From assembly GCF_001641285.1 (NCBI RefSeq), contig NZ_CP014841.1:3100001-3164000 (forward strand): 64,000 nucleotides of DNA, in the 5' to 3' direction. Below the pieces are notes generated by a model. That model saw nothing but the letters and a program-made list of their open reading frames with translations. It was not told the DNA's origin and did no database searches. Below are positions 1-8,510 of the stretch, piece after piece. Made by a program: the position numbers and the translations under genes. How positions within the stretch are numbered: position 1 is the stretch's first letter; the number at the start of each line of letters is the position of its first letter. This stretch comes from Dyella thiooxydans. GTDB lineage: Bacteria; Pseudomonadota; Gammaproteobacteria; Xanthomonadales; Rhodanobacteraceae.

Positions 1-1
1 T

Positions 2-781
2 TGCGAGAAGGTCGGGCCACCCACCCCCTACACCCGCTCGACCGCGCGGCCGGCCGGTTGGCAGTGGCGGATCCCGCTGCAGCACCGCACCGGCAACGGT
101 TATGTGTACTCCAGCGCCCACGTCAGCGACGATGAGGCTGCCGCCACCCTGCTGGCGAACCTGGACGGCAAGGCATTGGGCGATCCCCGATCGTTGCGCT
201 TCACCACCGGCATGCGGCGCAAGTTCTGGGATCGCAACGTGGTGGCGCTTGGCCTGTCGAGCGGTTTCATGGAGCCGCTGGAGTCCACCAGCATCTACCT
301 GATCCAGTCGGGCATCGCCAAGCTGCTGAACCTGTTCCCGCGCCAGGGCATCAGCCCGGTGCTGGTCGACCGCTACAACGAGCAGTCGCGCTTCGAGTTC
401 GAACGCATCCGCGACTTCCTGATCCTGCACTACCACACGACCCAGCGCGACGACACGCCGTTCTGGAACCAGTGCCGGACGATGGACATCCCGACCTCGC
501 TGAAGGACAACATCGCCCTGTTCCGCGACAGCGGACGGTTCTTCCGCAACGCGGAGGAGATGTTCGCCCTGGTGAGCTGGGTGCAGGTGATGATCGGGCA
601 GGGCATCGTTCCGCAGGCATGCCACCCCTTGGCCGATCAGATATCGCCACAGGAGCTGCGCGCTTTCATGCAACACGTGCGGCGCGTGATCGCCGACTGT
701 GTCCAGGCCATGCCGGCGCATGAAGCCTTCATCGCGAGATACTGTGCCGCCCCGGTGCCCGGTGCACCGATGCCCGCCTAG
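2..781 (+). CDS. Tryptophan halogenase family protein, C-terminal part (5' end outside window)
   Basis: The open frame runs in from the window edge and ends at TAG 779-781, leaving 259 residues. The fragment has the conserved halogenase stretch GNGYVYSS near residue 31, then the FMEPLES(T)S-like segment typical of flavin-dependent tryptophan halogenases (PrnA/RebH family). These enzymes use FADH2 from a separate reductase to chlorinate an aromatic substrate. The N-terminal GxGxxG FAD site and catalytic lysine lie upstream and cannot be checked. In Xanthomonadales and Caulobacterales such genes often sit in TonB-receptor carbohydrate loci, which fits the GH144/ABC operon that follows 82 bp downstream. 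The true substrate is unknown and need not be tryptophan. Confidence 0.85.
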   Translation, partial: CEKVGPPTPYTRSTARPAGWQWRIPLQHRTGNGYVYSSAHVSDDEAAATLLANLDGKALGDPRSLRFTTGMRRKFWDRNVVALGLSSGFMEPLESTSIYLIQSGIAKLLNLFPRQGISPVLVDRYNEQSRFEFERIRDFLILHYHTTQRDDTPFWNQCRTMDIPTSLKDNIALFRDSGRFFRNAEEMFALVSWVQVMIGQGIVPQACHPLADQISPQELRAFMQHVRRVIADCVQAMPAHEAFIARYCAAPVPGAPMPA

Positions 782-863
782 GGCGTTCCGATCGCCGAGC
801 ACCCGGCGTCGACCGCCGGTGCCGTGCGTTGCCCCCTCCCTTTTCTGACGAGATCGCTTTCCG

Positions 864-2354
864 ATGCAGGCTGCAACGAAGAGAATTTCCAGGGCAAACG
901 TTTTCGTCGCCCTGCTCGCCACGGCGCTGGTCCTGGCCACCGCGCCGGTCGGCGCAACCGGTCGCGCCACGCCGCCGATAAAGGCCATCCACACCTTCCA
1001 GGAGGCGCCGCCCGCACAGCAGGCGATGATCGACGACCTGGAGCAGCGCACCTTCCGCTGGTTCTGGGACAGCGCCGATCCGGCCACCGGGCTGGTGCCG
1101 GACCACTACCCCGGCGAGTCGTTCTCCAGCATCGCCGCGGTGGGCTTCGGCCTGACCGCCTACGGCATCGGCGCGGAGCGCGGCTACATCACCCGCGACC
1201 AAGCGGTGCAGCGCACGCTGGCCACGCTGAAGTTCTTCCACGACGCGCCGCAGAACGCCAGCGAGGACGATGCGGCCGGCTACCACGGATTCTTCTACCA
1301 CTTCCTCGACATGCGCACGGGCAAGCGCGAAGGGCGCTGGACCGAGCTGTCCAGCGTCGACACCACCCTGCTGCTCGGCGGCGTGCTGTTCGCGCAGTCG
1401 TACTACGACCGCGACACGCCGCAGGAGCAGCAGATCCGCCAGCTCGCCGACGCCATCTACCGGGCGGTGGACTGGCCGTGGATGCAGGTGCGCTATCCGC
1501 TGATCTCGATGGGCTGGACCCCGGGTGGCAAATTCATCCCCAGCGACTGGAAGGGCTACAACGAAGGCAAGCTGGTCTACCTGCTGGCGCTGGGCTCACC
1601 GACCCACCCGGTCAAGCCGGACGCATGGAAGGCCTGGTGCTCCACCTACGACACCACCTGGGGCCGTTTCTACGGCGAGACCTTCCTCAACTTCGCACCG
1701 ATGTTCGGCCACCAGTACACCGAGTCGTGGGTGGACTTCCGCGGCATCCGCGACGACTGGAACCGCCGCCACGACCTCGACTACTTCGAGAACGGCCGCC
1801 GCGCCACCTACGCCCAGCGCAACTACGCCATCGCCAATCCCGGAAACTGGACGGGTTACGGCAAGGACGTGTGGGGCCTGACTGCCAGCAACGGGCCGGG
1901 CGGGTTCATCGTCAAGAACGCCCACGGCGAGCGCAAGTTCCAGGGCTACACCGCGCGCGGCGCCGGGCTGGATTACATCTCCGACGACGGCACCATCGCA
2001 CCGACCGCGGCCGGTGGCTCGATCGCGTTCGCACCGGAGATCGTGCTGCCGGCGCTGATGGCCATGAAGCAGCGCTACGGCCAGTACATCTACGACCAGT
2101 ACGGCTTCGTCGACGCCTTCAACCCCAGCTTCCATACCCAGACCACGCTGCGTACGGGCAAACTGGTACCCAACGTGGGTTGGGTCGACACCGAGCAGCT
2201 CGGTATCGACCAGGGCCCGATCCTGCTGATGATCGAGAACTGGCGCAGCGGCTTCGTGTGGAACGTGATGAAGAAAAACCCGTATATCCGCAGGGGCCTG
2301 GAGCGCGCCGGCTTCACCGGTGGCTGGCTGGCGGCGGAGCCGGTCAAGCCGTGA
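864..2354 (+). CDS. Secreted glucoamylase-like/GH144 family glycoside hydrolase
   Basis: 496 residues. An N-terminal basic and hydrophobic stretch (about residues 1-31, ending near APVGA) looks like a Sec signal peptide, so the enzyme is probably periplasmic or secreted. The rest matches the COG5368 / glycoamylase family (Pfam Glycoamylase), now partly classed as GH144 endo-beta-1,2-glucanases: early RTFRWFWDSADP, mid GYHGFFYHFLDM, then STYDTTWGRFYGE and PEIVLPALMAMK. These are (alpha/alpha)6-barrel enzymes. The stop codon overlaps the GTG start of the sugar-binding lipoprotein (GTGA), indicating translational coupling and a role in feeding oligosaccharide to that transporter. Beta-1,2-glucan is the best substrate guess; other beta-glucans are possible. 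Confidence 0.85.
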   Translation: MQAATKRISRANVFVALLATALVLATAPVGATGRATPPIKAIHTFQEAPPAQQAMIDDLEQRTFRWFWDSADPATGLVPDHYPGESFSSIAAVGFGLTAYGIGAERGYITRDQAVQRTLATLKFFHDAPQNASEDDAAGYHGFFYHFLDMRTGKREGRWTELSSVDTTLLLGGVLFAQSYYDRDTPQEQQIRQLADAIYRAVDWPWMQVRYPLISMGWTPGGKFIPSDWKGYNEGKLVYLLALGSPTHPVKPDAWKAWCSTYDTTWGRFYGETFLNFAPMFGHQYTESWVDFRGIRDDWNRRHDLDYFENGRRATYAQRNYAIANPGNWTGYGKDVWGLTASNGPGGFIVKNAHGERKFQGYTARGAGLDYISDDGTIAPTAAGGSIAFAPEIVLPALMAMKQRYGQYIYDQYGFVDAFNPSFHTQTTLRTGKLVPNVGWVDTEQLGIDQGPILLMIENWRSGFVWNVMKKNPYIRRGLERAGFTGGWLAAEPVKP

Positions 2355-3664
2355 ATCGAGGCGCACGGCCCGCCCTGCGCCATGCGCAGCGGGCCGTGCT
2401 GCGCGCCCTGGCCGTGCTCTGCCTGGCCTGCGGCCCGCTGACCGCCTGCCACGAAGCATCCGGCGGACGGCAGACCCTGACGTTCTGGACGTTCGGCCGC
2501 GAGGGCGAGGCGATGCAGGCGCTGCTCGCTCCGTTCGAACGGGCCCATCCCGGGATCAACCTGCGCGTGCAGCAGCTGCCGCTTAGCGCCGCGCACCAGA
2601 AGCTGCTCACCGCCTATGCCGGTGGCTCGATGCCGGACCTGATGCAGCTGGGCAACACCTGGCTGCCGGAGATGGTGGCGCTGGACGCGGTGGAGCCGCT
2701 GGACGCGCGCATCGCCCGTTCGACCGTCATCCAGCCGGCGGACTACTTCGACAGCATCTGGGCCACCAACCGCATCGACGGGCACCTCTACGGCGTGCCC
2801 TGGTACGTCGACACCCGCCTGCTGTTCTACCGGGTCGACCTGCTGCGCCAGGCCGGCTTCGACCATCCGCCGCGCACCTGGGCGGAATGGCGCCAGATGC
2901 TCGCCGCGCTGAGCGATCCGGCGGCCCACCGCTACGGCATCCTGCTGCCGACCAACGAATACGAGCAGTTGATGTCGCTCGCGCTGGAGCAGCCCGACCC
3001 GCTGCTGCGCGACGGCAACCGCTACGGCAATTTCGAGAGCGCGGGTTTCAAGCGCGCGCTGACCTTCTACGTCGACACGTTCCGCCTGCACCAGGCACCG
3101 GCGATCAGCAACGTGGTGGCCGGCAATCCGTGGGAGGAATTCGGTCGCGGTGTGTACGCGTTCTATTTTTCCGGGCCGTGGAACATCGGCGAGTTCCGCA
3201 GCCGCCTGCCGGCCAGCGCGCAGTCCACCTGGGACACCGCACCCCTGCCCGGCCCCGACGGCCCGGGCACCGGGGCGGCCGGCGGCGCCAGTCTGGTGAT
3301 CTTCCGCGGCTCGTCGCACAAGGAGGCGGCCTGGGCGCTGATCCAGTACCTGTCGGAGCCTGCCGTGCAGCGACGCTTCTACGAGCTGGTCGGCGACATG
3401 CCACCACGGCGCAGCGCCTGGGCCGGTGGCGCGCTGAGCCGCGACCCCAAGGCGCAGGCCTTCCGCATCCAGCTCGAGCACGTCAGACCGACGCCGCCGG
3501 TGCCGGAATGGGAGCGCATCGCCAACGAGATGCAGCTGGCCGCCGCACGGGTGATCGCCGGCGAGCTGAGCGTCGACCAGGCCTGCGCCGAGCTGGACCA
3601 ACGCGTGGACGCGATCCTGGAAAAGCGTCGCTGGGTGCTCGACCACCGCAAGGAGGGGCGATGA
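2351..3664 (+). CDS. Sugar ABC transporter substrate-binding lipoprotein
   Basis: 437 residues from a GTG that overlaps the preceding stop. The N-terminus has a basic region, a hydrophobic core and a lipobox LTAC with Cys33, so it is a predicted lipoprotein. The mature part begins with TLTFWTFGREGEAMQALL and contains GGSMPDLMQLGNTW and YGVPWYVDTRLLFY, typical of family 1 extracellular solute-binding proteins (UgpB/MalE type). It should capture an oligosaccharide in the periplasm and deliver it to the two permeases immediately downstream. It ends in an ATGA overlap with the first permease gene. The ligand cannot be read from sequence; the GH144-like neighbour suggests a glucan fragment. Confidence 0.9.
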   Translation: MNRGARPALRHAQRAVLRALAVLCLACGPLTACHEASGGRQTLTFWTFGREGEAMQALLAPFERAHPGINLRVQQLPLSAAHQKLLTAYAGGSMPDLMQLGNTWLPEMVALDAVEPLDARIARSTVIQPADYFDSIWATNRIDGHLYGVPWYVDTRLLFYRVDLLRQAGFDHPPRTWAEWRQMLAALSDPAAHRYGILLPTNEYEQLMSLALEQPDPLLRDGNRYGNFESAGFKRALTFYVDTFRLHQAPAISNVVAGNPWEEFGRGVYAFYFSGPWNIGEFRSRLPASAQSTWDTAPLPGPDGPGTGAAGGASLVIFRGSSHKEAAWALIQYLSEPAVQRRFYELVGDMPPRRSAWAGGALSRDPKAQAFRIQLEHVRPTPPVPEWERIANEMQLAAARVIAGELSVDQACAELDQRVDAILEKRRWVLDHRKEGR

Positions 3665-4551
3665 ACCGGCAACGCGTCGCCTGGCTGTTCCTGACCCCCG
3701 CGCTGATCGTACTCGGCGTGTTCTTCCTGCTGCCGGTGCTCGGCGCGCTGGCGCTGAGTTTCACCGACTACGACCTGTACGCGCTGGCCGACCCGCACAA
3801 CGTGCGCTTCGTCGGGCTGCACAACTACTGGGCGCTGCTGCACCGGCCGGTGTTCTGGGCAGCACTGGGACATACCGCCTACTTCGTCGCGGTGGGGGTG
3901 CCGCTGTCGATGGTGGTGTCGCTGGGCGCGGCACTGCTGCTCAATTCGCCGCTGGCGAAGGCACGGGCGTTCTTCCGCACCGCGCTGTTCGCGCCGGTGG
4001 TGACCACGGTGGTGGCGGTGGCGATCGTCTGGCGCTACCTGTTCAACACCAAGTACGGCCTGGTCAATGCGCTGCTGGAGTGGCTCGGCCTGCATCCGGT
4101 GGACTGGCTGGGCGACCCGCACTGGGCGATGCCGACGATCATCCTGTTCGCGGTGTGGAAGAACTTCGGCTACAACATGATCATCTTCATGGCCGGGTTG
4201 CAGGCGATCCCCGCCGAGCTGTACGAGGCCGCCCGCATGGACGGCGCCACGCCGTGGCGGCAGCTGCGCCATATCACCCTGCCGCTGCTGCAGCCGACCC
4301 TGCTGATGGTGGCAATCCTCACCGTCTCGGGCTATTTCCAGCTGTTCGCCGAGCCCTACGTGATCACCGAGGGCGGCCCGCTACAGAGCACGGTGAGCGT
4401 GCTCTACCTGATGTACGACGAGGGCTTCACCTGGTGGAACCTGGGCTCGGCCTCGGCGGTGGCCTTCGTGCTGTTCATCGTGATGTTCGCGGTCACCGCG
4501 CTGATGCTGCGGCTGTCGCGACGCAGCCTGCGTGAGGCGGAGCTGGCATGA
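3661..4551 (+). CDS. Sugar ABC transporter permease (MalF/UgpA type)
   Basis: 296 residues with about six hydrophobic segments, starting at an ATG that overlaps the previous stop. The cytoplasmic coupling loop carries the EAA motif, EAARMDGATPWRQLRHITLP, from about residue 189, where the ATPase subunit docks. This is the first of a pair of inner-membrane subunits of a CUT1-type importer. It overlaps the next permease gene by 4 nt. No ATP-binding subunit gene lies in the operon, so an ATPase encoded elsewhere (MsmX/UgpC-like) is presumably shared. Confidence 0.92.
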   Translation: MNRQRVAWLFLTPALIVLGVFFLLPVLGALALSFTDYDLYALADPHNVRFVGLHNYWALLHRPVFWAALGHTAYFVAVGVPLSMVVSLGAALLLNSPLAKARAFFRTALFAPVVTTVVAVAIVWRYLFNTKYGLVNALLEWLGLHPVDWLGDPHWAMPTIILFAVWKNFGYNMIIFMAGLQAIPAELYEAARMDGATPWRQLRHITLPLLQPTLLMVAILTVSGYFQLFAEPYVITEGGPLQSTVSVLYLMYDEGFTWWNLGSASAVAFVLFIVMFAVTALMLRLSRRSLREAELA

Positions 4552-5369
4552 GCACGCGACTGGCCCGGTGGACGATCAACGGCCTGCTGCTGGCGGGGAG
4601 CGCCGTGGCACTGTTCCCGCTGGCGTGGATGCTCTCGGTGTCGTTCATGCACCCGGGCGACAGTGGCACCCTGCCGCCGCCGCTGCTGCCGACGGACGCC
4701 ACGCTGGGCAACTACCGCACGCTGTTCCTGCGGGTGGGCATCGGCGGCTACCTGGCCAACAGCCTGGCCGTGTCCACCGCGATCACCGTGCTGTCGCTGG
4801 CGTTCAACCTGATGGCCGGCTACGCCTTCGCCAAGCTGCGCTTCCGTGGGCGCACGGCGGTGTTCCGTGCATTGATCGGCGGCCTGGTGATCCCGGCCCA
4901 GGTCGCCATGCTGCCGCTGTTCCTGCTGCTGAAGTACCTGGGCCTGGTGAACAGCTACGCCGGGGTGGTACTGCCGGCGCTGGCCAGCGTGTTCGGCATT
5001 TTCCTGGTGCGCCAGTACGCCCGCGGCATTCCGCGCGAGCTGCTGGAGGCCGCGCGCATGGACGGCGCCGGTGAGGTGTGGATCTTCGTGCGGATCGTGC
5101 TGCCGCTGCTCAGGCCGATCGTGGTGACGCTGGCGATCATCACCTTCCTCACCGCCTGGAACGACTTCATGTGGCCGCTGATCGTGCTGACCGGGCAGGA
5201 CCACTATACGCTGCCGATCGGGCTGGCCTCGCTGGCCCGCGAGCACGCACGCGACACCGAACTGATGATGGCCGGCGCGGTCATTACCGTCCTCCCGGTG
5301 CTGGCGCTGTTCCTGGCGCTGCAACGCTATTACCTGCAAGGGCTGCTGCTGGGCAGCATGAAACGATGA
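4548..5369 (+). CDS. Sugar ABC transporter permease (MalG/UgpE type)
   Basis: 273 residues, about six membrane segments, ATG overlapping the stop of the partner permease. The EAA loop is intact from about residue 167 (EAARMDGAGEVWIFVRIVLP). It is the second membrane subunit of the same CUT1 importer. Typical MalG-type features include WMLSVSFMHPGD near the N-terminus and the conserved TAWNDFMWPLIVL late in the protein. The gene overlaps the small downstream gene by 4 nt. Confidence 0.92.
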   Translation: MSTRLARWTINGLLLAGSAVALFPLAWMLSVSFMHPGDSGTLPPPLLPTDATLGNYRTLFLRVGIGGYLANSLAVSTAITVLSLAFNLMAGYAFAKLRFRGRTAVFRALIGGLVIPAQVAMLPLFLLLKYLGLVNSYAGVVLPALASVFGIFLVRQYARGIPRELLEAARMDGAGEVWIFVRIVLPLLRPIVVTLAIITFLTAWNDFMWPLIVLTGQDHYTLPIGLASLAREHARDTELMMAGAVITVLPVLALFLALQRYYLQGLLLGSMKR

Positions 5370-5608
5370 CCGAAAATCCTTCTCCGCTGCTGCCGCGACG
5401 CTACCGGCTGGCCTGGTTGCTGCTCTGGTTCGCCCTGCTGGGCGCGCTGGCCTGGTCGGCTGCACAACCGCATCACGCCGCAACAGCGCCGGCGATCGGC
5501 GCACAGACGCACCGCCCCGGGGACACGCACGGTGGCGCCGACGAGACGATCGACCGCCACCTGCGGATCGGCGGCGCACCCGGCGAGACCGCGTTCCGTC
5601 AGCGATGA
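5366..5608 (+). CDS. Small single-pass membrane protein of the sugar operon, function unknown
   Basis: 80 residues. It is bounded on both sides by ATGA overlaps (with the permease before it and gluconate kinase after it), which strongly suggests it is translated. One hydrophobic segment at about residues 15-33 (LAWLLLWFALLGALAWSAA) follows a basic N-terminus. The tail is hydrophilic, His/Gly-rich and periplasmic in the usual orientation. No recognised domain. It could be an accessory subunit of the importer or a small lineage-specific protein; the sequence does not decide. Confidence 0.6.
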   Translation: MTENPSPLLPRRYRLAWLLLWFALLGALAWSAAQPHHAATAPAIGAQTHRPGDTHGGADETIDRHLRIGGAPGETAFRQR

Positions 5609-6132
5609 GGGACGCAGCCCCGCCCGCGCTGGTGGTGATGGGCGTGTCCGGCAGCGGCAAGAGCCATGTCGGCGCGGCGCTGGCCGCGGCGCTGGGTGCG
5701 CATTTCCTCGACGCCGACGATCTGCACCCGGAACCCAACCTGCGCAAGATGGCGGCCGGCGTGCCGCTTGACGATCGTGACCGCATGCCATGGCTGGATG
5801 CCGTGGCCGCCTGGATCGCGGCTTGGCAGGCCGGCGGCGAGGCCGGCGTGGTTGCCTGCTCGGCGCTGCGCCGAAGCTACCGCGATCGACTGCGCGCCGG
5901 TGCGCCCGACCTGGGCTTCGTCCATCTGGCGGTGCCGCGGGACGAGCTGGCCAGGCGGATGCGCCAGCGCCGGCACTTCATGCCGCCTTCCCTGCTGGAC
6001 AGCCAGCTCGCCGCGCTGGAGCCGCCGGCAGCCGACGAGGACGCCTGCACCCTCGACGGCACCCGACCGATGGACGAGAACATCGCGCGCGTCCGGGCCT
6101 GGTTGTCGACGCGCGCGGTGGTGAACGGCTAG
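5605..6132 (+). CDS. gntK: Gluconokinase
   Basis: 175 residues, the usual size for GntK/IdnK. Walker A GVSGSGKS is at residues 13-20, followed by DADDLHP near residue 36, RMPWLD, and the CSALRRSYRDRLR segment that binds substrate in this family. It phosphorylates D-gluconate to 6-phosphogluconate in the cytoplasm, feeding the pentose phosphate and Entner-Doudoroff routes. It is the last gene of the sugar operon (ATGA overlap with the small membrane protein) and its stop overlaps the converging pirin stop. Its presence suggests the imported sugar is oxidised to gluconate before phosphorylation. Confidence 0.93.
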   Translation: MRDAAPPALVVMGVSGSGKSHVGAALAAALGAHFLDADDLHPEPNLRKMAAGVPLDDRDRMPWLDAVAAWIAAWQAGGEAGVVACSALRRSYRDRLRAGAPDLGFVHLAVPRDELARRMRQRRHFMPPSLLDSQLAALEPPAADEDACTLDGTRPMDENIARVRAWLSTRAVVNG

Positions 6133-6962
6133 AACTTCCCGGCGCGGAAATCCGCGATCGCCTCGTGGATCTGCTCGGTGGTGTTCATCACGAACGGACC
6201 GTAGCGCGCCACCGGCTCCTTCAGCGGCTGGCCGGCGACCAACAGCACGCGCGCTGCGCTGTCGCCACCGGCGATGGTCACCGAGTCGCCCTTGCTCAGC
6301 ACCGCCAGCTCGCTGCGCGCCAGCGACTCGCCGGCGACCTGCGCCGACGCGCCCTCGAACACATAGGCGAAGGCGCTGTGGCCTTCCGGCAGCGGCACGG
6401 TGATCGTCGCGCCCGCCTGCACGGCGATATCGAGATAGATCGGCGCGGTGGCCACGCCGCTGACCGGGCCGGTGGCGCCACCGAGTTCACCGGCGACCAC
6501 GCGCACCTCGACACCGGGCGCCGGCTGCACCACCGGGATGCGCTCGGGCGCGATGTCCTGGTAGCGCGGCGCGGTCATCTTGTCCTTCGCCGGCAGGTTC
6601 ACCCACAGCTGGAAGCCCCACATCAGGCCGTTCTCCTGCTGCGGCATCTCCGAATGCAGGATGCCGCGACCGGCGGTCATCCACTGCACGCTGCCGGGCC
6701 CCAGGTCGCCCCGGTTGCCCTGGTTGTCGCCATGCTGCATGTGCCCGGCCAGCATGTAGGTGACCGTCTCGAAGCCGCGGTGCGGGTGCTCGGGGAATCC
6801 GGCGATGTAGTCGCCGGCCTGGTCGGAGCGGAATTCGTCCAGCAGCAGGAACGGGTCGAGCATGTCCAGCGCGGGCTGGCCGATGACGCGTTTGAGCTTC
6901 ACGCCCGCGCCGTCGGCGGTGTCCATGCCGCGGATGCGGCGGAAGATGCGGCGCTCGGTCAT
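6129..6962 (-). CDS. Pirin family protein
   Basis: 277 residues from the ATG at 6962, preferred because GGAG sits 6 nt upstream; an in-frame ATG at 6974 would add four residues. Bicupin fold of the pirin family. The metal ligands match human pirin: H59 and H61 in HPHRGFET, H103 and E105 in GRGILHSEMPQ. Bacterial pirins can act as quercetin 2,3-dioxygenases or as redox-responsive regulators of metabolic enzymes; which applies here is not visible. It converges on gluconokinase with a few bases of stop overlap. Confidence 0.93.
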   Translation of the reverse strand: MTERRIFRRIRGMDTADGAGVKLKRVIGQPALDMLDPFLLLDEFRSDQAGDYIAGFPEHPHRGFETVTYMLAGHMQHGDNQGNRGDLGPGSVQWMTAGRGILHSEMPQQENGLMWGFQLWVNLPAKDKMTAPRYQDIAPERIPVVQPAPGVEVRVVAGELGGATGPVSGVATAPIYLDIAVQAGATITVPLPEGHSAFAYVFEGASAQVAGESLARSELAVLSKGDSVTIAGGDSAARVLLVAGQPLKEPVARYGPFVMNTTEQIHEAIADFRAGKF

Positions 6963-7056
6963 GACGGACTCCATGCGGAAAAGGTTGGCCCCAAGATGCG
7001 CGCCGGCGCGCGGCGCGCCAAGGGGGGACCGGCGAACGGATTGTTCCGCCAGCGGC

Positions 7057-7803
7057 TCAAGCCAGCCAGCGGAACGCGCGGCGCAGTTCGGCCTCGCCGT
7101 CCTGCAGGTAGCAGCGCCCGTGCGCCAGGATCACCCGGCGTGGTCGCCACGCCAGCATCCGCTCGAGGCAGGCACGCCCGACGCGCTTGCGGCCGAGGTA
7201 GGTCAGGCGCATGTCCAGCGGCGCCTTGCCGTCGGGGTCGAGCGACCCGGCCAGGCGCACCAGCAGCCGCATGCCGCGGGAAAGCCGGGACGGCTCGAAG
7301 TTCTCGATCAGGTCGGTGAGGATCAGCGTGCCGCTGTCGCGGTGCAGGAACACGATCTCCTCCAGCACGCGGCTGCCGCGGAAATGCAGCTGGTCCAGCG
7401 TGTCGGCCCAGTCCCGCGGCGGCGTGTCCCCCAGCTGGGCGTCGAACGTCACCGCGACGTGCTGGCTGGCGGCGCGTTCGCGCACGCCGGGCGAGGCCCA
7501 TGCCACGGCATCGGGATAACGCTGCTTCCACGCCGCGATGTGCGCGTAGTGCAGCATGTTCGGCGATACCAGGTGACGCACCGGTCCCAGTGCGTCGATC
7601 GCCGCGAACAGGCCGCCATCCGGCGCGATCGGCGAATGGCACCAAAGCCCGCCGTCAGCGAGCCGGGCCACGGTCATGCGGGTGGGGAAGGGAAGATGGC
7701 CGCCGGGCACCGCCATGCGGATCTCCGGGCCATCCACCAGCCAGAGCCCGGGCGCGACGGGCTTGATCACGTTGAGCGGTTCGTACAGTCCGATCGACGA
7801 CAC
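7057..7803 (-). CDS. DUF4336 domain protein (metallo-beta-lactamase-like fold)
   Basis: 248 residues, GTG start at 7803 preceded by a purine-rich GAGGGAGCAGG. Matches the DUF4336 family: NVIKPVAPGLWLVDGPEIRM at the N-terminus, HLVSPNMLHYAHIAAWK in the middle, and a late ILAHGRC. The family resembles a degenerate metallo-hydrolase with few of the canonical zinc histidines. No function is established. It lies 21 nt after the YecA-like gene and probably belongs to the same leftward transcript as exonuclease III. Confidence 0.85.
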   Translation of the reverse strand: MSSIGLYEPLNVIKPVAPGLWLVDGPEIRMAVPGGHLPFPTRMTVARLADGGLWCHSPIAPDGGLFAAIDALGPVRHLVSPNMLHYAHIAAWKQRYPDAVAWASPGVRERAASQHVAVTFDAQLGDTPPRDWADTLDQLHFRGSRVLEEIVFLHRDSGTLILTDLIENFEPSRLSRGMRLLVRLAGSLDPDGKAPLDMRLTYLGRKRVGRACLERMLAWRPRRVILAHGRCYLQDGEAELRRAFRWLA

Positions 7804-7824
7804 GAACCTGCTCCCTCTGGAAAC

Positions 7825-8505
7825 TCAGTGCACCCAGTGCCCGCTGCGCTGGCGTGGTGGCGCCGGGTGCTCGTCCTCGGGTGCCAGGGCGGTGCGGGCC
7901 AGCGCCTCCAGCTCGGCCTCGGTGGCCGGGTTTTCCTGCCAGTAGCGGCTGACCGCGCCGAGCACGGCCGGCAGCTGCGCCAGGCACTCGTCGTACTCGT
8001 CGTCGCTGAGCTTCTCAAATTCGGCATCGGCGTTGAGCACGCCTTCGTCCACGGCCAGCGCCATCACCGGGCCCAGCAGCTCCATCAGCGAGGGGTCGTC
8101 GGCCAGGCGCTTCTCCCACAGCGTGGCGCGCAGGTCGATGCCGCGGCTGAAGCCCTCGCACCAGCCGGCGGCGCTCAGCGCCGGGCCCATCTCGGTGTCG
8201 ATCTCGCCGAGGATCGGTTCGTAGGCGTCCACGTCCAGCTCGGCCTCGATCGAGTCGTTGAGCTTGGCCAGCAGGGCCAGCACGCGGTTGCCCTCGTCCT
8301 CATCGGCGAAGGGCTGGTGCAGCACCTCGGGCAGCCATTCTTCCGGGGTCACCAGGATCGGGCCCACCGCCAGCGCGGAGAGCAGGCCGTGCACGCCGTC
8401 CAGCAGCAGGTGGTCGCCCTCGGCGTGGGCGCGCAGGTAGCGGTCCAGTTCGTCCAGTTCGCTGTCGTCCAGCGAGCTGGGCCAGTCGTTCGATGCGTTG
8501 TTCAT
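7825..8505 (-). CDS. YecA/UPF0149 family protein
   Basis: 226 residues from the ATG at 8505, only 5 nt after the stop of exonuclease III, so likely co-transcribed. It has the family's acidic helical layout: LDDSELDELDRYLRAH, then DGVHGLLSALAVGP, and WCEGFSRGIDL. The C-terminal SEC-C zinc motif found in some YecA proteins is not visible here. Role unknown. An open frame continues upstream of the ATG but lies inside the exonuclease gene, so it is not used. Confidence 0.85.
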   Translation of the reverse strand: MNNASNDWPSSLDDSELDELDRYLRAHAEGDHLLLDGVHGLLSALAVGPILVTPEEWLPEVLHQPFADEDEGNRVLALLAKLNDSIEAELDVDAYEPILGEIDTEMGPALSAAGWCEGFSRGIDLRATLWEKRLADDPSLMELLGPVMALAVDEGVLNADAEFEKLSDDEYDECLAQLPAVLGAVSRYWQENPATEAELEALARTALAPEDEHPAPPRQRSGHWVH

Positions 8506-8510
8506 GCGTG

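Noticed and set aside
2887-3660. Upstream extension of the first permease frame
   Set aside because: It lies in another frame of the binding-lipoprotein gene; the real permease start is the ATGA overlap at 3661.
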